DNA from: Allobosea psychrotolerans
GTDB taxonomy: Bacteria; Pseudomonadota; Alphaproteobacteria; Rhizobiales; Beijerinckiaceae
Assembly (NCBI RefSeq): GCF_002917105.1
Contig: NZ_PQFZ01000008.1
Span: 124,001 to 188,000 of the forward strand
Length of the DNA: 64,000 nt
Reading direction: 5' to 3'
Position numbers and translations under genes: made by a program. The notes under the pieces were generated by a model. That model did no database searches. It was not told the origin of the DNA and was given only the letters and a program-made list of their open reading frames with translations. Below, piece after piece: positions 1-8,666 of the stretch (positions are counted from its first letter, which is position 1; every line of letters starts with the position of its first letter).

Positions 1-862
1 GACCTCGGCCTTTGATCCGGCCCTGCAGGGCACGCTTCCGGTGCTGGCGCCCGAGCCGCGCTTGCGCCACGCGGTCAACGGTCTGTTCGATGCAACGCGG
101 CGGATGGCGCGCATCCTCGGCCCGAGTCTGATCGCGCTGGTCAACGGCATCGTGCCGATCGGGCAGTTCTTCACGATCACGGCGGCGGGCTTCCTGCTCT
201 CGGCGATCGGCGTCGGGCGCGGCCTGAAAGGCGTCGAGATTCCGCCGACCTCGACCGGACGCGGTCTTGGCGCGGTGGCGGACGCGCTGTCGGGAGGCCT
301 GCGCGCAACGCGCGGGCATGCCGTCATGCGATACGGCCTGATCGCCGATCTCGTCGGCAATATCGCCTGGTCGATGGGCTTCCTGCTCGGCATGGCCTTG
401 TATCTGCGCGCGACGAGCACCGACCCGCTCACGGATTACAGCCTGATGATGACCGCCTATGGGCTGGGAAATCTCGGCGCGAACCTCGTCCTGGTGAGCC
501 TGCGGCCGCAGCGTCCCGCGCTATGGCTCGTTGGGTCGAAATTGATCTTCGGCGCCGGCGTCATGCTGCTGCCCTTCGCGCCCGATCGCGCCTGGCTGAT
601 GGCTTTCGCCGCCTTTGCCGCCATCAATGGACCGCTCGAGAACCTCGCGCTGCTCTACATCATGCAGCATGATTTTCCGCCGCAACGCCTCTCGCAGGTC
701 TACCGCCTGCAGATGTGCGCCGTCTTCGGCGGCTCGCTGATCGGCTATCTCGCAGCTCCCGCCCTGTTCGGCCAGTTCGGGGTCGGCGCGATGATCACGG
801 CGACCGGCGCGGCGACCTTCGCCATGGGCGTCATTGGCCTGGCGCTCTTCGCGCGGCGCTGA
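1..862 (+). CDS. MFS transporter, C-terminal part (5' end outside window)
   Basis: The reading frame is open from base 2 and already coding at the window edge (SAFDPALQGTLPVL...), so the gene starts upstream; the GTG at 41 is an internal codon. About 287 residues are visible, with roughly six to seven hydrophobic segments separated by short basic loops, typical of the second half of a major-facilitator permease in the inner membrane. An N-terminal-half loop motif RLRHAVNGLFDATRR resembles the intracellular loop of MFS exporters. Substrate cannot be told. It ends at 862 with TGA and is followed by degraded sequence, so it is the last gene of its transcription unit. Confident of MFS, not of substrate. 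Confidence 0.75.
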   Translation, partial: TSAFDPALQGTLPVLAPEPRLRHAVNGLFDATRRMARILGPSLIALVNGIVPIGQFFTITAAGFLLSAIGVGRGLKGVEIPPTSTGRGLGAVADALSGGLRATRGHAVMRYGLIADLVGNIAWSMGFLLGMALYLRATSTDPLTDYSLMMTAYGLGNLGANLVLVSLRPQRPALWLVGSKLIFGAGVMLLPFAPDRAWLMAFAAFAAINGPLENLALLYIMQHDFPPQRLSQVYRLQMCAVFGGSLIGYLAAPALFGQFGVGAMITATGAATFAMGVIGLALFARR

Positions 863-894
863 CCAGCCTCACCCGCAGAACGTTCTTGTCACCC

Positions 895-1068
895 GCAGAA
901 GGCTCTGGCCTTGTCGGTCCATTGGCCGAAACCGGTTACAATCTGCGCCTCTTCGCCGATATCGCGCCGCAAAGCATCCGGCCGACCGACCCCGCGCAGA
1001 GCGTCGATCTGCGGATCCTGATCCCGTTCTTCATGATCTCGGAATTGCGGCACGCCTATCGGGGCTGA
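895..1068 (+). pseudogene. Remnant of a FliP/SctR-type export-apparatus gene
   Basis: One frame with no start of its own reads NLRLFADIAPQSIRP... and then LRILIPFFMISELRHAY before a TGA at 1066-1068. FliP (flagellar) and SctR (type III secretion) proteins carry the conserved core 'ALF...-L-IPAFM-SELR-AF-IGF' just before their last transmembrane hairpin. Here the match stops exactly where 'EIGFL' should begin, and no upstream part of the gene is present. The resemblance is by eye only. If right, it is a short relic with no likely product; no other flagellar or secretion gene is in the window. Confidence 0.4.
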
Positions 1069-1117
1069 GGGCGCGAATAGGGGAGTCCATGGCTGAGCTT
1101 GCGTCGGCAGTTGCCCG

Positions 1118-1297
1118 TCAAAGCCAGTCGGACCAGCAGTCCTGATGGCTCTCCCAGCGCTCGACGGCTTCCAGCAAGGCGAGGAGCTCGGCTTCCTCGC
1201 GCGAGCCCGCCGAGGCATGCGCGATCTCGTCGATCCGCTGTGTGGCGCGCTCGTGGTCGTCTTCTGTGTGAATGCGCACGCGTTGCTGCAAGGTCAT
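1118..1297 (-). CDS. Small acidic protein resembling the N-terminus of HigA-type antitoxins
   Basis: 59 residues starting MTLQQRVRIHTEDDHERATQ. The ATG at 1297 is preferred over the upstream in-frame one at 1324 because GGAG sits seven bases before it. The segment RATQRIDEIAHASAGSREEAELLALLEAVERWE resembles the helical N-terminal region of HigA/Xre antitoxins ('AL-RIE-L---PGTPE--EL--L--LVE-YE'), but the helix-turn-helix half that should follow is absent: the protein ends in DCWSDWL. No HigB-like toxin gene is adjacent. Known family fact: the helical region dimerises or contacts toxin. Whether this is a stand-alone protein or a truncated antitoxin is open. Confidence 0.5.
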   Translation of the reverse strand: MTLQQRVRIHTEDDHERATQRIDEIAHASAGSREEAELLALLEAVERWESHQDCWSDWL

Positions 1298-1523
1298 CGG
1301 CAACTCCACTGATCGCGGGCTCATAACCTGCGTTCGATGTCAGTTTCACGAAGGCGATGGCTAGCAAGAAGGATGCCGGCAGCGGGTTTCCGTTGTCCTA
1401 TGAGGCTCGTCCGAGTCGGCCGGTTTGCATGGATCGAGCTCCAACGGCCGGCCCGTGCGAATCGATGCCCCAATGCTCATCCGCGGTTAGTAAATTGCCT
1501 AAGCGCCGCGGAGGTTCCCGGGT

Positions 1524-2069
1524 CTAGCGGACGGCCGACGGCGAGGCATTCTCGCCGATTTGAGAGCAGATTTCGTCGAACCGCTCGTTCATGGTCTGCG
1601 CGTCGATCCCGCTTATTGCTTGTGTGACCAGGGTTATGAAGAGCGACTTCGTGAAGATGTCGATCGTGTTCTCGCGGATGAGCCAGTGAGCCAGCAGGCC
1701 GTTCATAAAATTGAAGCGATACAAGAACGGGTCCCAATCCGCAGCGACGATTTCGCCTTGTCCGACGGCGACGAACCACTTGAGCTCTTCCACCAAATCC
1801 TTTGGCCCATGATCGCGCATTTGATCGAGGCACCGTTCTCGCCGAGGAAGGTCGAGATCCTGACACGCCATGTTCGCCATGAAGGCGGACGCGATAACGG
1901 CGGCGGTGGTCGGGGCATTCCAGCCCCTGGCCAAGCCGGCAGGCACAAAGCGATCGAGTTGGCCGGCGAGATCCTTTGAGATCTGGCGCTGTTTCACGGG
2001 ATACATCAAGACCGAAAGATGGAAGACCGTGCGCCGCCGCTGCCGAAATCGCATGATCGCGCCGAACAT
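1524..2069 (-). CDS. Hypothetical protein, 181 aa
   Basis: Start chosen at ATG 2069 (MFGAIMRFRQRRR) because GGGAGG lies just upstream; the frame is open 30 codons further back without a comparable ribosome site. The product has a basic N-terminus, then a mixed helical body (DLAGQLDRFVPAGLARGW, LVEELKWFVAVGQGEIVAADWDPF) and a moderately hydrophobic stretch near LLAHWLIRENTIDIFTKSLFITLV. No signal peptide and no recognised domain. It stands alone, flanked by about 200-300 bp non-coding on each side. I do not recognise a family; coding status rests on length, a good ribosome site and plausible composition. Confidence 0.55.
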   Translation of the reverse strand: MFGAIMRFRQRRRTVFHLSVLMYPVKQRQISKDLAGQLDRFVPAGLARGWNAPTTAAVIASAFMANMACQDLDLPRRERCLDQMRDHGPKDLVEELKWFVAVGQGEIVAADWDPFLYRFNFMNGLLAHWLIRENTIDIFTKSLFITLVTQAISGIDAQTMNERFDEICSQIGENASPSAVR

Positions 2070-2473
2070 GTCTGTCCCTCCCAGCCCGCCACTTTCGTAA
2101 CACGTCTTCTGGCGGCGGCTAGGTCCGTTACGCGCAGCTGGAGCCTGAGGCATGGGCATGGCTCCCGCAGGATTGCTTTTTATTGGAGGTTACCAAGGAA
2201 ATTACCAGCCGGGGTGCGGCCGGCCTGTGATCAAGCCGGCCGAAGGGGGGCGTTAGACAGCCACGAAATTGGGATCGCAACAGCGCGACGCATGGTTCGG
2301 CTGAGTTCGTACATCTCTAACCAAGATGCGCGCATGATCTGCAATAATCCCGACAATGACCTGCCGTGGCGCAGGTCAGAATTCATCGTCGTGATATCCA
2401 TACGTATAGGCAGGGTTCCATTGGTAGCCGCAGCCGCAGAAGGACCAGCCCGGTGACAGACGAGAAGGCGGCG

Positions 2474-4150
2474 ATGGTGCGAGCGACCAGACTTGATGAA
2501 CGGCGCGGGACATCGACCCTTTCAACGACCCTGATCGCAGCCTTCGCGCTCGCCGCGGTGGTTGCGCTGATCCTGCCTCTCAACCTACCCATCGGCCCGT
2601 ACAACTGGGACACCCTTGTCTATTACGATGCGATAAACCGCATTCGCGCCGGCCAAATGCCGAATGTCGACTTCTTCGCGCCGGTCGGACCGCTCGGCTA
2701 TTATCTCGCGACAGTGCTGGATAGCGTGTTTCCCCGCGCCCAACCGATGTTGCTGGTCAATTGGGCGCTTCTGCCGGTGCTGCTGCCATCGATGGCCATG
2801 CTCACGGGCCATGTCGCCGCCTACTCGCGCGGCCAGGCGCTCGCGCTCCTGCTGCCCTTCCTGCTGTTTGCGTCGCTGCCGATCAATCTCCAGGCAATCT
2901 ATCCCATTTCGGGCTTCGACGGTTACGGGCATTACAACCGGCACGTCGCCTTGCTGCTCTACACGCTGGTCGCGACGCTGATCTTCTCGCGAGACCGGCG
3001 GCTTCTCGTGGGGCTCGTGGCGCTGCTGATGCTGACATTGTTCCTGGTGAAGATCACCGGGGCTGTGAGTGGCGCGCTGCTGGTCGGCTATGCTGTGCTC
3101 GTGGGCCGTTTGCGCGTAATCGATGCCGTGCTGGCGGCAGCGCTGGTCCTCGTGCCGCTAGGCGCGCTCGATCTGGCCACGGGCATGGTCGGGGCGTATG
3201 TCGACGACATCCTGACGCTGCTTCGCCTCAACGGCGGGTCGCTGTTGAGCCGCTTCCTCACCGTGGCCTCGCTCAACCTGGATGTGATCGCGCCCTGCGT
3301 TCTGCTTCTGGGCACATTGGCGCTGGCCGGTTGGCGTGAGCGCGCCGACCTGTCCTGGGTCCGCATGCGATCGCTGGGGGCCTCCCCACCCGGTTGGCTG
3401 GCAGCCGTTCTGATCGCGGAGATCCTGTTCGAGACGCAGAATACCGGCTCGCTGGAATTCATCGGGCTCTGGCCGGTCATCCTGCTTGTGCTGGTCGATT
3501 GGCAGGCACGGCGGGATTGGCTGGGCCTCCTCGTGCTGGTGCTGTGCCTGGCTGTGGTGCTGCCGGCCCTGTCCGCCTTCACCCAGCGCAGCGCCAGGGC
3601 AGTGTTCGCCGCTCCGTTCTATCATACACTCGACCTCGCCGAGCTCGGCACGCTCGGACATGTCAACGTCAAGGCCGAGATCGCCGAGCGTGCGCCGATC
3701 ATGCTGGAGCACTACGCCACGTATCAGGCGAGCTATCGCGATCTCGTCACGCGCGGGCAGATGCCGTCCTACATCCTGTTTTCGGAAACCGATTATCAGG
3801 CGACATGGCTCCTCGAGCTGCAGCAGGGGCTGGTCGCGATCCGTGCCTGGGAAGCGACTGCGGGGCGTCGACTGAACGGCGTGTTCACGCTGGATTTCGT
3901 GGATCCGTTCAACCGGCTGCTCGGACGCGAGCCGGCGCGCCATGTCCCGATCGGCGTGGATCCGGCGCGTACGAATCCCCCGGTGACAGAGCAGACGCTG
4001 TCGGCGCTGGAGGGCATCGATGCGATCCTCCAACCCAAATGTCCGTTGACGGTCAACCGAAACACGATCGCAACGCATTTCGCTCGCGCCTTGCAGGGAC
4101 GCAGGCGCGTCGCGCTCTCGAGCTGCTGGGACATGTACCTGAAGGACTGA
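2474..4150 (+). CDS. Polytopic membrane protein of the polysaccharide locus
   Basis: About 558 residues. Either GTG 2453 (AGGA eight bases upstream) or ATG 2474 (AAGG five bases upstream) could be the start; I use the ATG. After a short basic N-terminus there are about ten to eleven hydrophobic segments up to roughly residue 390, then a soluble C-terminal portion of about 165 residues ending in SSCWDMYLKD. The first periplasmic loop (GPYNWDTLVYYDAINRIRAG) holds acidic residues in the place where GT-C glycosyltransferases and PMT/ArnT relatives keep theirs, so a lipid-linked-sugar transferase is possible but unproven. It converges on the GH2 gene and lies at the edge of the exopolysaccharide genes. 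Confidence 0.7.
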   Translation: MVRATRLDERRGTSTLSTTLIAAFALAAVVALILPLNLPIGPYNWDTLVYYDAINRIRAGQMPNVDFFAPVGPLGYYLATVLDSVFPRAQPMLLVNWALLPVLLPSMAMLTGHVAAYSRGQALALLLPFLLFASLPINLQAIYPISGFDGYGHYNRHVALLLYTLVATLIFSRDRRLLVGLVALLMLTLFLVKITGAVSGALLVGYAVLVGRLRVIDAVLAAALVLVPLGALDLATGMVGAYVDDILTLLRLNGGSLLSRFLTVASLNLDVIAPCVLLLGTLALAGWRERADLSWVRMRSLGASPPGWLAAVLIAEILFETQNTGSLEFIGLWPVILLVLVDWQARRDWLGLLVLVLCLAVVLPALSAFTQRSARAVFAAPFYHTLDLAELGTLGHVNVKAEIAERAPIMLEHYATYQASYRDLVTRGQMPSYILFSETDYQATWLLELQQGLVAIRAWEATAGRRLNGVFTLDFVDPFNRLLGREPARHVPIGVDPARTNPPVTEQTLSALEGIDAILQPKCPLTVNRNTIATHFARALQGRRRVALSSCWDMYLKD

Positions 4151-4220
4151 CGCGCGTTGCCGTCGGAAGCTGGGAGCCGCTTGAGAGAATTTCCGCGTTT
4201 CCTCGAAGCGCGGACATGCT

Positions 4221-6710
4221 CTACCTCCTTGCAGGCGCGTAGAGCGCGCGGTCCACGGCGTTCACCGCGCGTACCTCGCCCAGCGGCGCGGCCGATGAAT
4301 CCGCACGCGGCCGCAACGGAATTCGCCGGGTGATTCCCGGCGCGAGATGAAACCAGTTCTGCGCCGGCCGCCAGCCCTCGTCGATGATGTGGACGGACTG
4401 TGCCAGGCGCCGACAGGAGAGCTCGAGAGCCCACCCGTCGCCGTCGCGTTCGAGTTCGGCGTGCAGACCAACATCGTGGCGCGCGTGCCCGCGCCCGAGA
4501 GGAAAATGGAACGCCTCTGCCAGCACAGGACCGGCTTGGGCCGCTCGCAGCACGACGGAGGTCGCGTCATGGCCGGGCGGACCGAAGCGATAGGCATAGG
4601 AGATGTCGAAGAAACGGCCCAGCAGATCGAAGGCGGAGACGGACGTGCTTCCATGGGCTTCGAGCGCGATCGCCCGAGACGCGTTCGCCACCGCCACCGC
4701 GCCGTCGCGCCAGCATGTCAGTTCGAGATGAGCTGTGAGCGGCGCCGGGCGCTCGTTGATGAGATGGATCATCAGCCCGTTGACGCCCTCATCGGTCATC
4801 ATGACCTGGACCGGCCGGAAGGCGCGAGCGAGCCCGTGCCATGCCGCCTTCGGTTCGCCATCGCTGGCGATAACGCCCCAGCCCGCGCCGGGCACCAGAT
4901 CTTGCAGCAGCCAGACCAATGCGCCGCATGTCGGCGATCCGGGCCGACGCCATTCCGCGAAGGTCTCCTCCATCACCTCCGCGGAGGTGGCGCGAGAGAG
5001 AGCCAGATAGCGCTCGCAATCCTCCCGCCGCAGCCGTGTCGGGTCGACCCCGTAGAGCAGACCGAGATAGTGGTCCCGCACATCCTCGAAATCCCAGGAT
5101 GCGCCGAGATCGCGCGGCACGCCGCGTTTCCAGTCCGGATGATGCGTCAGCGCCGGCAGGTGGCCAGAGGCCAGCGAGATCTCCTCGGGAACATTGGCGA
5201 AGGCGAGGCTTTCCGCTGCGAAACGAACAGTGGCGCGGCGGGCATCGTCGAGGCCGCGCTGATAGGCGCCCACGCCGTAATAATGCGTCACGCCCTTGTC
5301 GGCGACGAAGGGCAGGGGGCCGCCCGACGGCGAATTTGGCACATAGGCGATATCGGGCCGCAGCCGTGACACGACCTCGGGAAGGATATGGTCGAAGATC
5401 GGGCCGGACCAAGCTGCCGGAGGTGCGCCCAGCATCGCCGCCTGCTGGAAGACCTCGCTGCCTCCGCAGAGAACGACAAGGCTCGGCGAGCCTTGCGTCC
5501 TGTCGAGCAGCGTTTCGGCTTCCGCCTGGATCGCGGCGCAGAAGGCGGCGTCGCCTTGCGGATAGTCGAAATTGGCCAGCATCATCTCCTGCCAGACCAT
5601 GATGCCGAGTTGGTCGCACAGTTCGAAGAACGCCTCGTCCTCATAGGTGGTGACGCCGGGGATGCGGATCATGTTCATGCCGGCGTCGCGGGCGAGGCGC
5701 AGCCAGGGCTCATAGGCAGCCCGGCCGCAGGCGAGCGTGGTCAGATCGGCGCTGCTCCAGCAGGCGCCGCGGCAGAAGATGGGCACGTCGTTGACGACAA
5801 GGCCGAAACCCTCGCCGTCGGCGCCGCGGTCGACGACAAGCGAGCGAAAGCCGATGCGACCGAGGTCGATGGTTTCGCCGCCGATCAGGAGTGTCAGTCC
5901 GTGCAGGGCGGGGTCGCCATGGGTGTGGGGAAACCAGGGCGCGACGCCCGGCAGGCTGAGCGTGCCCGACAGCGTGCCGGGCGCGGTCGATTGGAGGGTA
6001 GCCTCTCCCCCGGCGCAGCGCATGACGGCACGTAGCGAGCGGTCTCTGGTCGCATTCGCCTGGGAAACCGTGAGGGCGATGGTGCCGGTCTCGCCATCAT
6101 AGCGCGTGCGAAGGTCGATGCCCGCGATCCTGGCGGCCGCCTTGTCAATATCGATCCGTTGCACCTGCCGAAACGGTCCGGTCGGCAGACCCGGAGGACA
6201 CCAGCCCGGCATCGAGCCCAATGCAGTGGTGCGGAACCAGCGCAGACCGTTCGGCTGGATCATCGTCGGGCGCCAGCGCGAGCGACGCGGCGCGGCAGCC
6301 AGCTTGGACGCCAGTGCGCGGAAGCAGAGTGCGATCTCGGTGCCGGCAGGCGCATCGACCGGCAACGACAGCGGCTGGAACATCGAGTAGCTCTCGGCGG
6401 CGAGCGTGCCGTCGATCCAGATTTCGGTCCAGCTCGCCAGCCCCTCGAAACGCAGCTCGCCGCTCAACGCCCGTTCGAGCCGGGTCCGGTACCAATGGTC
6501 CTGCCGGCCGACAGCCTCGGCCGTCGGATCTGCCAGACGTCCGAGCGCGCGCAGGGTGCCTGCGACAGTGCCGGGGACAGCCGCCTCCTGCCAGGCGCCA
6601 TCGTGCGGCAGTTCAGCCGCGGCCGCGACGGCGTCAGCCACCGTCGCAAGCCAGCTCCAGTTCCCGATCGGCTCGACGCTCTCGCCGGTGTGCGCGACGA
6701 TGCGGGCCAT
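4221..6710 (-). CDS. Glycoside hydrolase family 2 enzyme (beta-mannosidase-like)
   Basis: 829 residues with the GH2 order: N-terminal sugar-binding jelly roll (about 15-180), immunoglobulin-like domain (190-295), TIM barrel (about 300-590), further beta domains. Within the barrel, CRGACWSSAD and DAGMNMIRIPG are typical of the beta-mannosidase branch; Glu419 in LCGGSEVF occupies the acid/base position and Glu500 in RFAAESLAF is the likely nucleophile. The usual 'GNNE' is GGSE here, so the clade is divergent. No signal peptide, so it probably works in the cytoplasm or on lipid-linked sugar. It is the last gene of the carrier-protein operon, six bases after the DUF1839 gene, which links a glycosidase to aminoacyl-carrier chemistry. 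Confidence 0.85.
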   Translation of the reverse strand: MARIVAHTGESVEPIGNWSWLATVADAVAAAAELPHDGAWQEAAVPGTVAGTLRALGRLADPTAEAVGRQDHWYRTRLERALSGELRFEGLASWTEIWIDGTLAAESYSMFQPLSLPVDAPAGTEIALCFRALASKLAAAPRRSRWRPTMIQPNGLRWFRTTALGSMPGWCPPGLPTGPFRQVQRIDIDKAAARIAGIDLRTRYDGETGTIALTVSQANATRDRSLRAVMRCAGGEATLQSTAPGTLSGTLSLPGVAPWFPHTHGDPALHGLTLLIGGETIDLGRIGFRSLVVDRGADGEGFGLVVNDVPIFCRGACWSSADLTTLACGRAAYEPWLRLARDAGMNMIRIPGVTTYEDEAFFELCDQLGIMVWQEMMLANFDYPQGDAAFCAAIQAEAETLLDRTQGSPSLVVLCGGSEVFQQAAMLGAPPAAWSGPIFDHILPEVVSRLRPDIAYVPNSPSGGPLPFVADKGVTHYYGVGAYQRGLDDARRATVRFAAESLAFANVPEEISLASGHLPALTHHPDWKRGVPRDLGASWDFEDVRDHYLGLLYGVDPTRLRREDCERYLALSRATSAEVMEETFAEWRRPGSPTCGALVWLLQDLVPGAGWGVIASDGEPKAAWHGLARAFRPVQVMMTDEGVNGLMIHLINERPAPLTAHLELTCWRDGAVAVANASRAIALEAHGSTSVSAFDLLGRFFDISYAYRFGPPGHDATSVVLRAAQAGPVLAEAFHFPLGRGHARHDVGLHAELERDGDGWALELSCRRLAQSVHIIDEGWRPAQNWFHLAPGITRRIPLRPRADSSAAPLGEVRAVNAVDRALYAPARR

Positions 6711-6716
6711 TCGTGC

Positions 6717-7736
6717 TCAGGCCGCAAAACGGCGGGCGAGCGCCTCGCTCACAAGGTCGTGCTCTGCGGCGAGGCCGGCAAGGCTGGCATCGAAGCGCTC
6801 GAAGCGCTTCTGCTTCATGGCCCGCGCCAGATGGAACTGGGCGATCTTCGCGCTCTCGGCGATCCGGCTGGCGGCCTCTCTTGCCTGGCTCAGCCCATCC
6901 ACGGAGGTTCCGAGCCACGCCAGATGAGTCGCCAGCAGCTCGAAATTGGCACCGAGCTGGCGCAGGGTGTTGAAGGCGTAGTGATGGAAGACCTCGGTCG
7001 GTCGCTCGGCGAGAGCCTGCGCCTGTGCGGTCGCGACCGTGCGGAAGGCTGAGACCGGGTTGGTGTCCGGTCGCCTTGCGACATGGTGTGCCAGCAGCCG
7101 CTGCGCAGTCGCGCGTAGCTCTGCGTCGCCCGGCAGATGCTCGGGCAGGCGCACCATCTCCGCATAGGGAAACAACGTATCGTCGCGCATCTGGCCCGGC
7201 AGCAGTCGCAGGAGGCCGTCAAAATCCTCGCCCGAGGCGCGGTGGAGCCCGTCATTGTGGAAGTAGTCGAGTTCGCGGCCGGCACGGTCGAGCCGGTTGA
7301 CGGCGATCGTCGTTTTGCCGTGGCTGGCGCGATAAGAGACGCCCTGCGTATCCGGCATGTAGAAGGAATCGAGCTCGATCAGCACGAGGCGCCGCCGTGC
7401 GATCTGCTGTTCAAGATGGCCGATCAGATCGTCATACAGCGCGAGCTCCGTGACGCGCAGGCCGTAGAGCGCCTCAAGATCATCGAGCGGCGGCTTGAAG
7501 AAGGTGAACTGGTCGCCTTCGAAATCCTGCGCGACGGTGAAGCCGAAGGCGGCTGCGGGCTCGGTGCCCAGCGTATGCAGGATTTCGATCCACAGATCGG
7601 CATAGCAGTTCGTCTGCGGCCAGTGCCGGTCGCCGGAATGCATCGCATGGCGGCGATAGGCGAGCGGGTCGCCCGGCAGCAGCGGGGCCGCACCTGCCGC
7701 TGCGACCGGACGCTCGATCGTCGCGTGGACGGTCAC
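6717..7736 (-). CDS. DUF1839 family protein
   Basis: 339 residues if started at GTG 7736, five bases after the stop of the upstream ligase gene; a longer frame to 7847 overlaps that gene and is unlikely. Soluble, no signal peptide. Sequences such as WPQTNCYADLWIEILHTLG, DFEGDQFTFFKPP, LIELDSFYMPDTQG and LDYFHNDGLHRASGEDF match what I know as DUF1839, found beside amino acid:[carrier protein] ligases in rhizobia. The C-terminal third is helical. Function is unknown. The conserved Cys, His and Asp in the first half suggest an enzyme that takes the aminoacyl group from the carrier protein, but that is inference from position only. Confidence 0.8.
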   Translation of the reverse strand: MTVHATIERPVAAAGAAPLLPGDPLAYRRHAMHSGDRHWPQTNCYADLWIEILHTLGTEPAAAFGFTVAQDFEGDQFTFFKPPLDDLEALYGLRVTELALYDDLIGHLEQQIARRRLVLIELDSFYMPDTQGVSYRASHGKTTIAVNRLDRAGRELDYFHNDGLHRASGEDFDGLLRLLPGQMRDDTLFPYAEMVRLPEHLPGDAELRATAQRLLAHHVARRPDTNPVSAFRTVATAQAQALAERPTEVFHHYAFNTLRQLGANFELLATHLAWLGTSVDGLSQAREAASRIAESAKIAQFHLARAMKQKRFERFDASLAGLAAEHDLVSEALARRFAA

Positions 7737-7741
7737 GGCGC

Positions 7742-8662
7742 TTATGGCCAAAGCACGTCGCGCACGGCCGCCGGCCATGTCTGGACGTCGAAACCGTGAT
7801 GCTTGAACAGCGCAAGCGCGACGCGCTCCATGCCGAAGCCGACACAAGCCGTATGCGCGGTCTCTCCGTCTTCCGTCTTGATGCCCCAGGTCGTGCCGAA
7901 ATGATCCTGATGATAGTTGAAGGACAGGCAGGCGGTGGGCTTCTCGACGCTTTCGATGGGGATCAGAAGTTCGAATTTCAGGCGCTGGTCGCGTTGGTTG
8001 TTGGCGAGCATGCGTCCGGCGCGGCCGAAAAAGGGATCGTTTGCGACATCGATATGCAGCGGCATGCCCAGCGAGGCCATCATAGCCTGGCCGCGCTCCA
8101 GCCAGGTCGCGCGAAATTCCGTGACCTGGTCGGGCGTGCCGAAGCGCACATATTCGCGCATCCGGAAGAGCTGCATGCGGGCCGGGTCCTTGGAAGGCTC
8201 GTGCCGGAAGCAGTAGGACTGCAGGTCGAACAGCGCGCCGCCCTTGCCGACCGGGCCGCGCTTGGCCACGACGGGGTAGAGCACATAGCAGGCAGCCGGA
8301 GTCAGCACGATGTCGGTGGACTTCTGACCCGCCGTCCAGTCGAGACCGTCGGAGACGTTGTGCAGCAACTCGGCGTGGGCTCGCTCGTCGCCCTCGAACG
8401 CGTGGACTGTTCCGGCGAGCTGGGGGAAGCTTTTCAGATAGCCGCTGCGCTCGAAATGCTTGCGGTTCATCGCGGGCGGGAAGCGCGCGACCTCGGCGCC
8501 GTCCTGGCCGCCATAACGGGTGATCAGATCGTCAAAGCGAGCGACAACCTCCTCGAACAGACCGCTGCGTCCATAGAGACCGTCGATGCCGGTGTCGATC
8601 AGCAGGCCACTGTCGATGAGTTCAGCAAGGAAACCCTGCTGTTGCTGGCAGTTCTGGCACAT
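7742..8662 (-). CDS. Amino acid:[carrier protein] ligase (class II aaRS homologue)
   Basis: 306 residues. It is a truncated homologue of atypical (methanogen-type) seryl-tRNA synthetase that lacks the tRNA-binding domain. Class II motif 2 is visible as FRHE (residues 152-155) and motif 3 as GFGMER (275-280). Cys125 (AACY), Glu155 and Cys273 (HTAC) fit the three ligands of the active-site zinc that binds the amino acid amine. Members activate glycine or alanine with ATP and load it on the phosphopantetheine of a small carrier protein instead of tRNA. The carrier gene is in the same operon. Cys2 and Cys5 near the N-terminus are additional. Start ATG 8662 lies four bases after the upstream stop. 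Confidence 0.9.
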   Translation of the reverse strand: MCQNCQQQQGFLAELIDSGLLIDTGIDGLYGRSGLFEEVVARFDDLITRYGGQDGAEVARFPPAMNRKHFERSGYLKSFPQLAGTVHAFEGDERAHAELLHNVSDGLDWTAGQKSTDIVLTPAACYVLYPVVAKRGPVGKGGALFDLQSYCFRHEPSKDPARMQLFRMREYVRFGTPDQVTEFRATWLERGQAMMASLGMPLHIDVANDPFFGRAGRMLANNQRDQRLKFELLIPIESVEKPTACLSFNYHQDHFGTTWGIKTEDGETAHTACVGFGMERVALALFKHHGFDVQTWPAAVRDVLWP

Positions 8663-8666
8663 GGGA

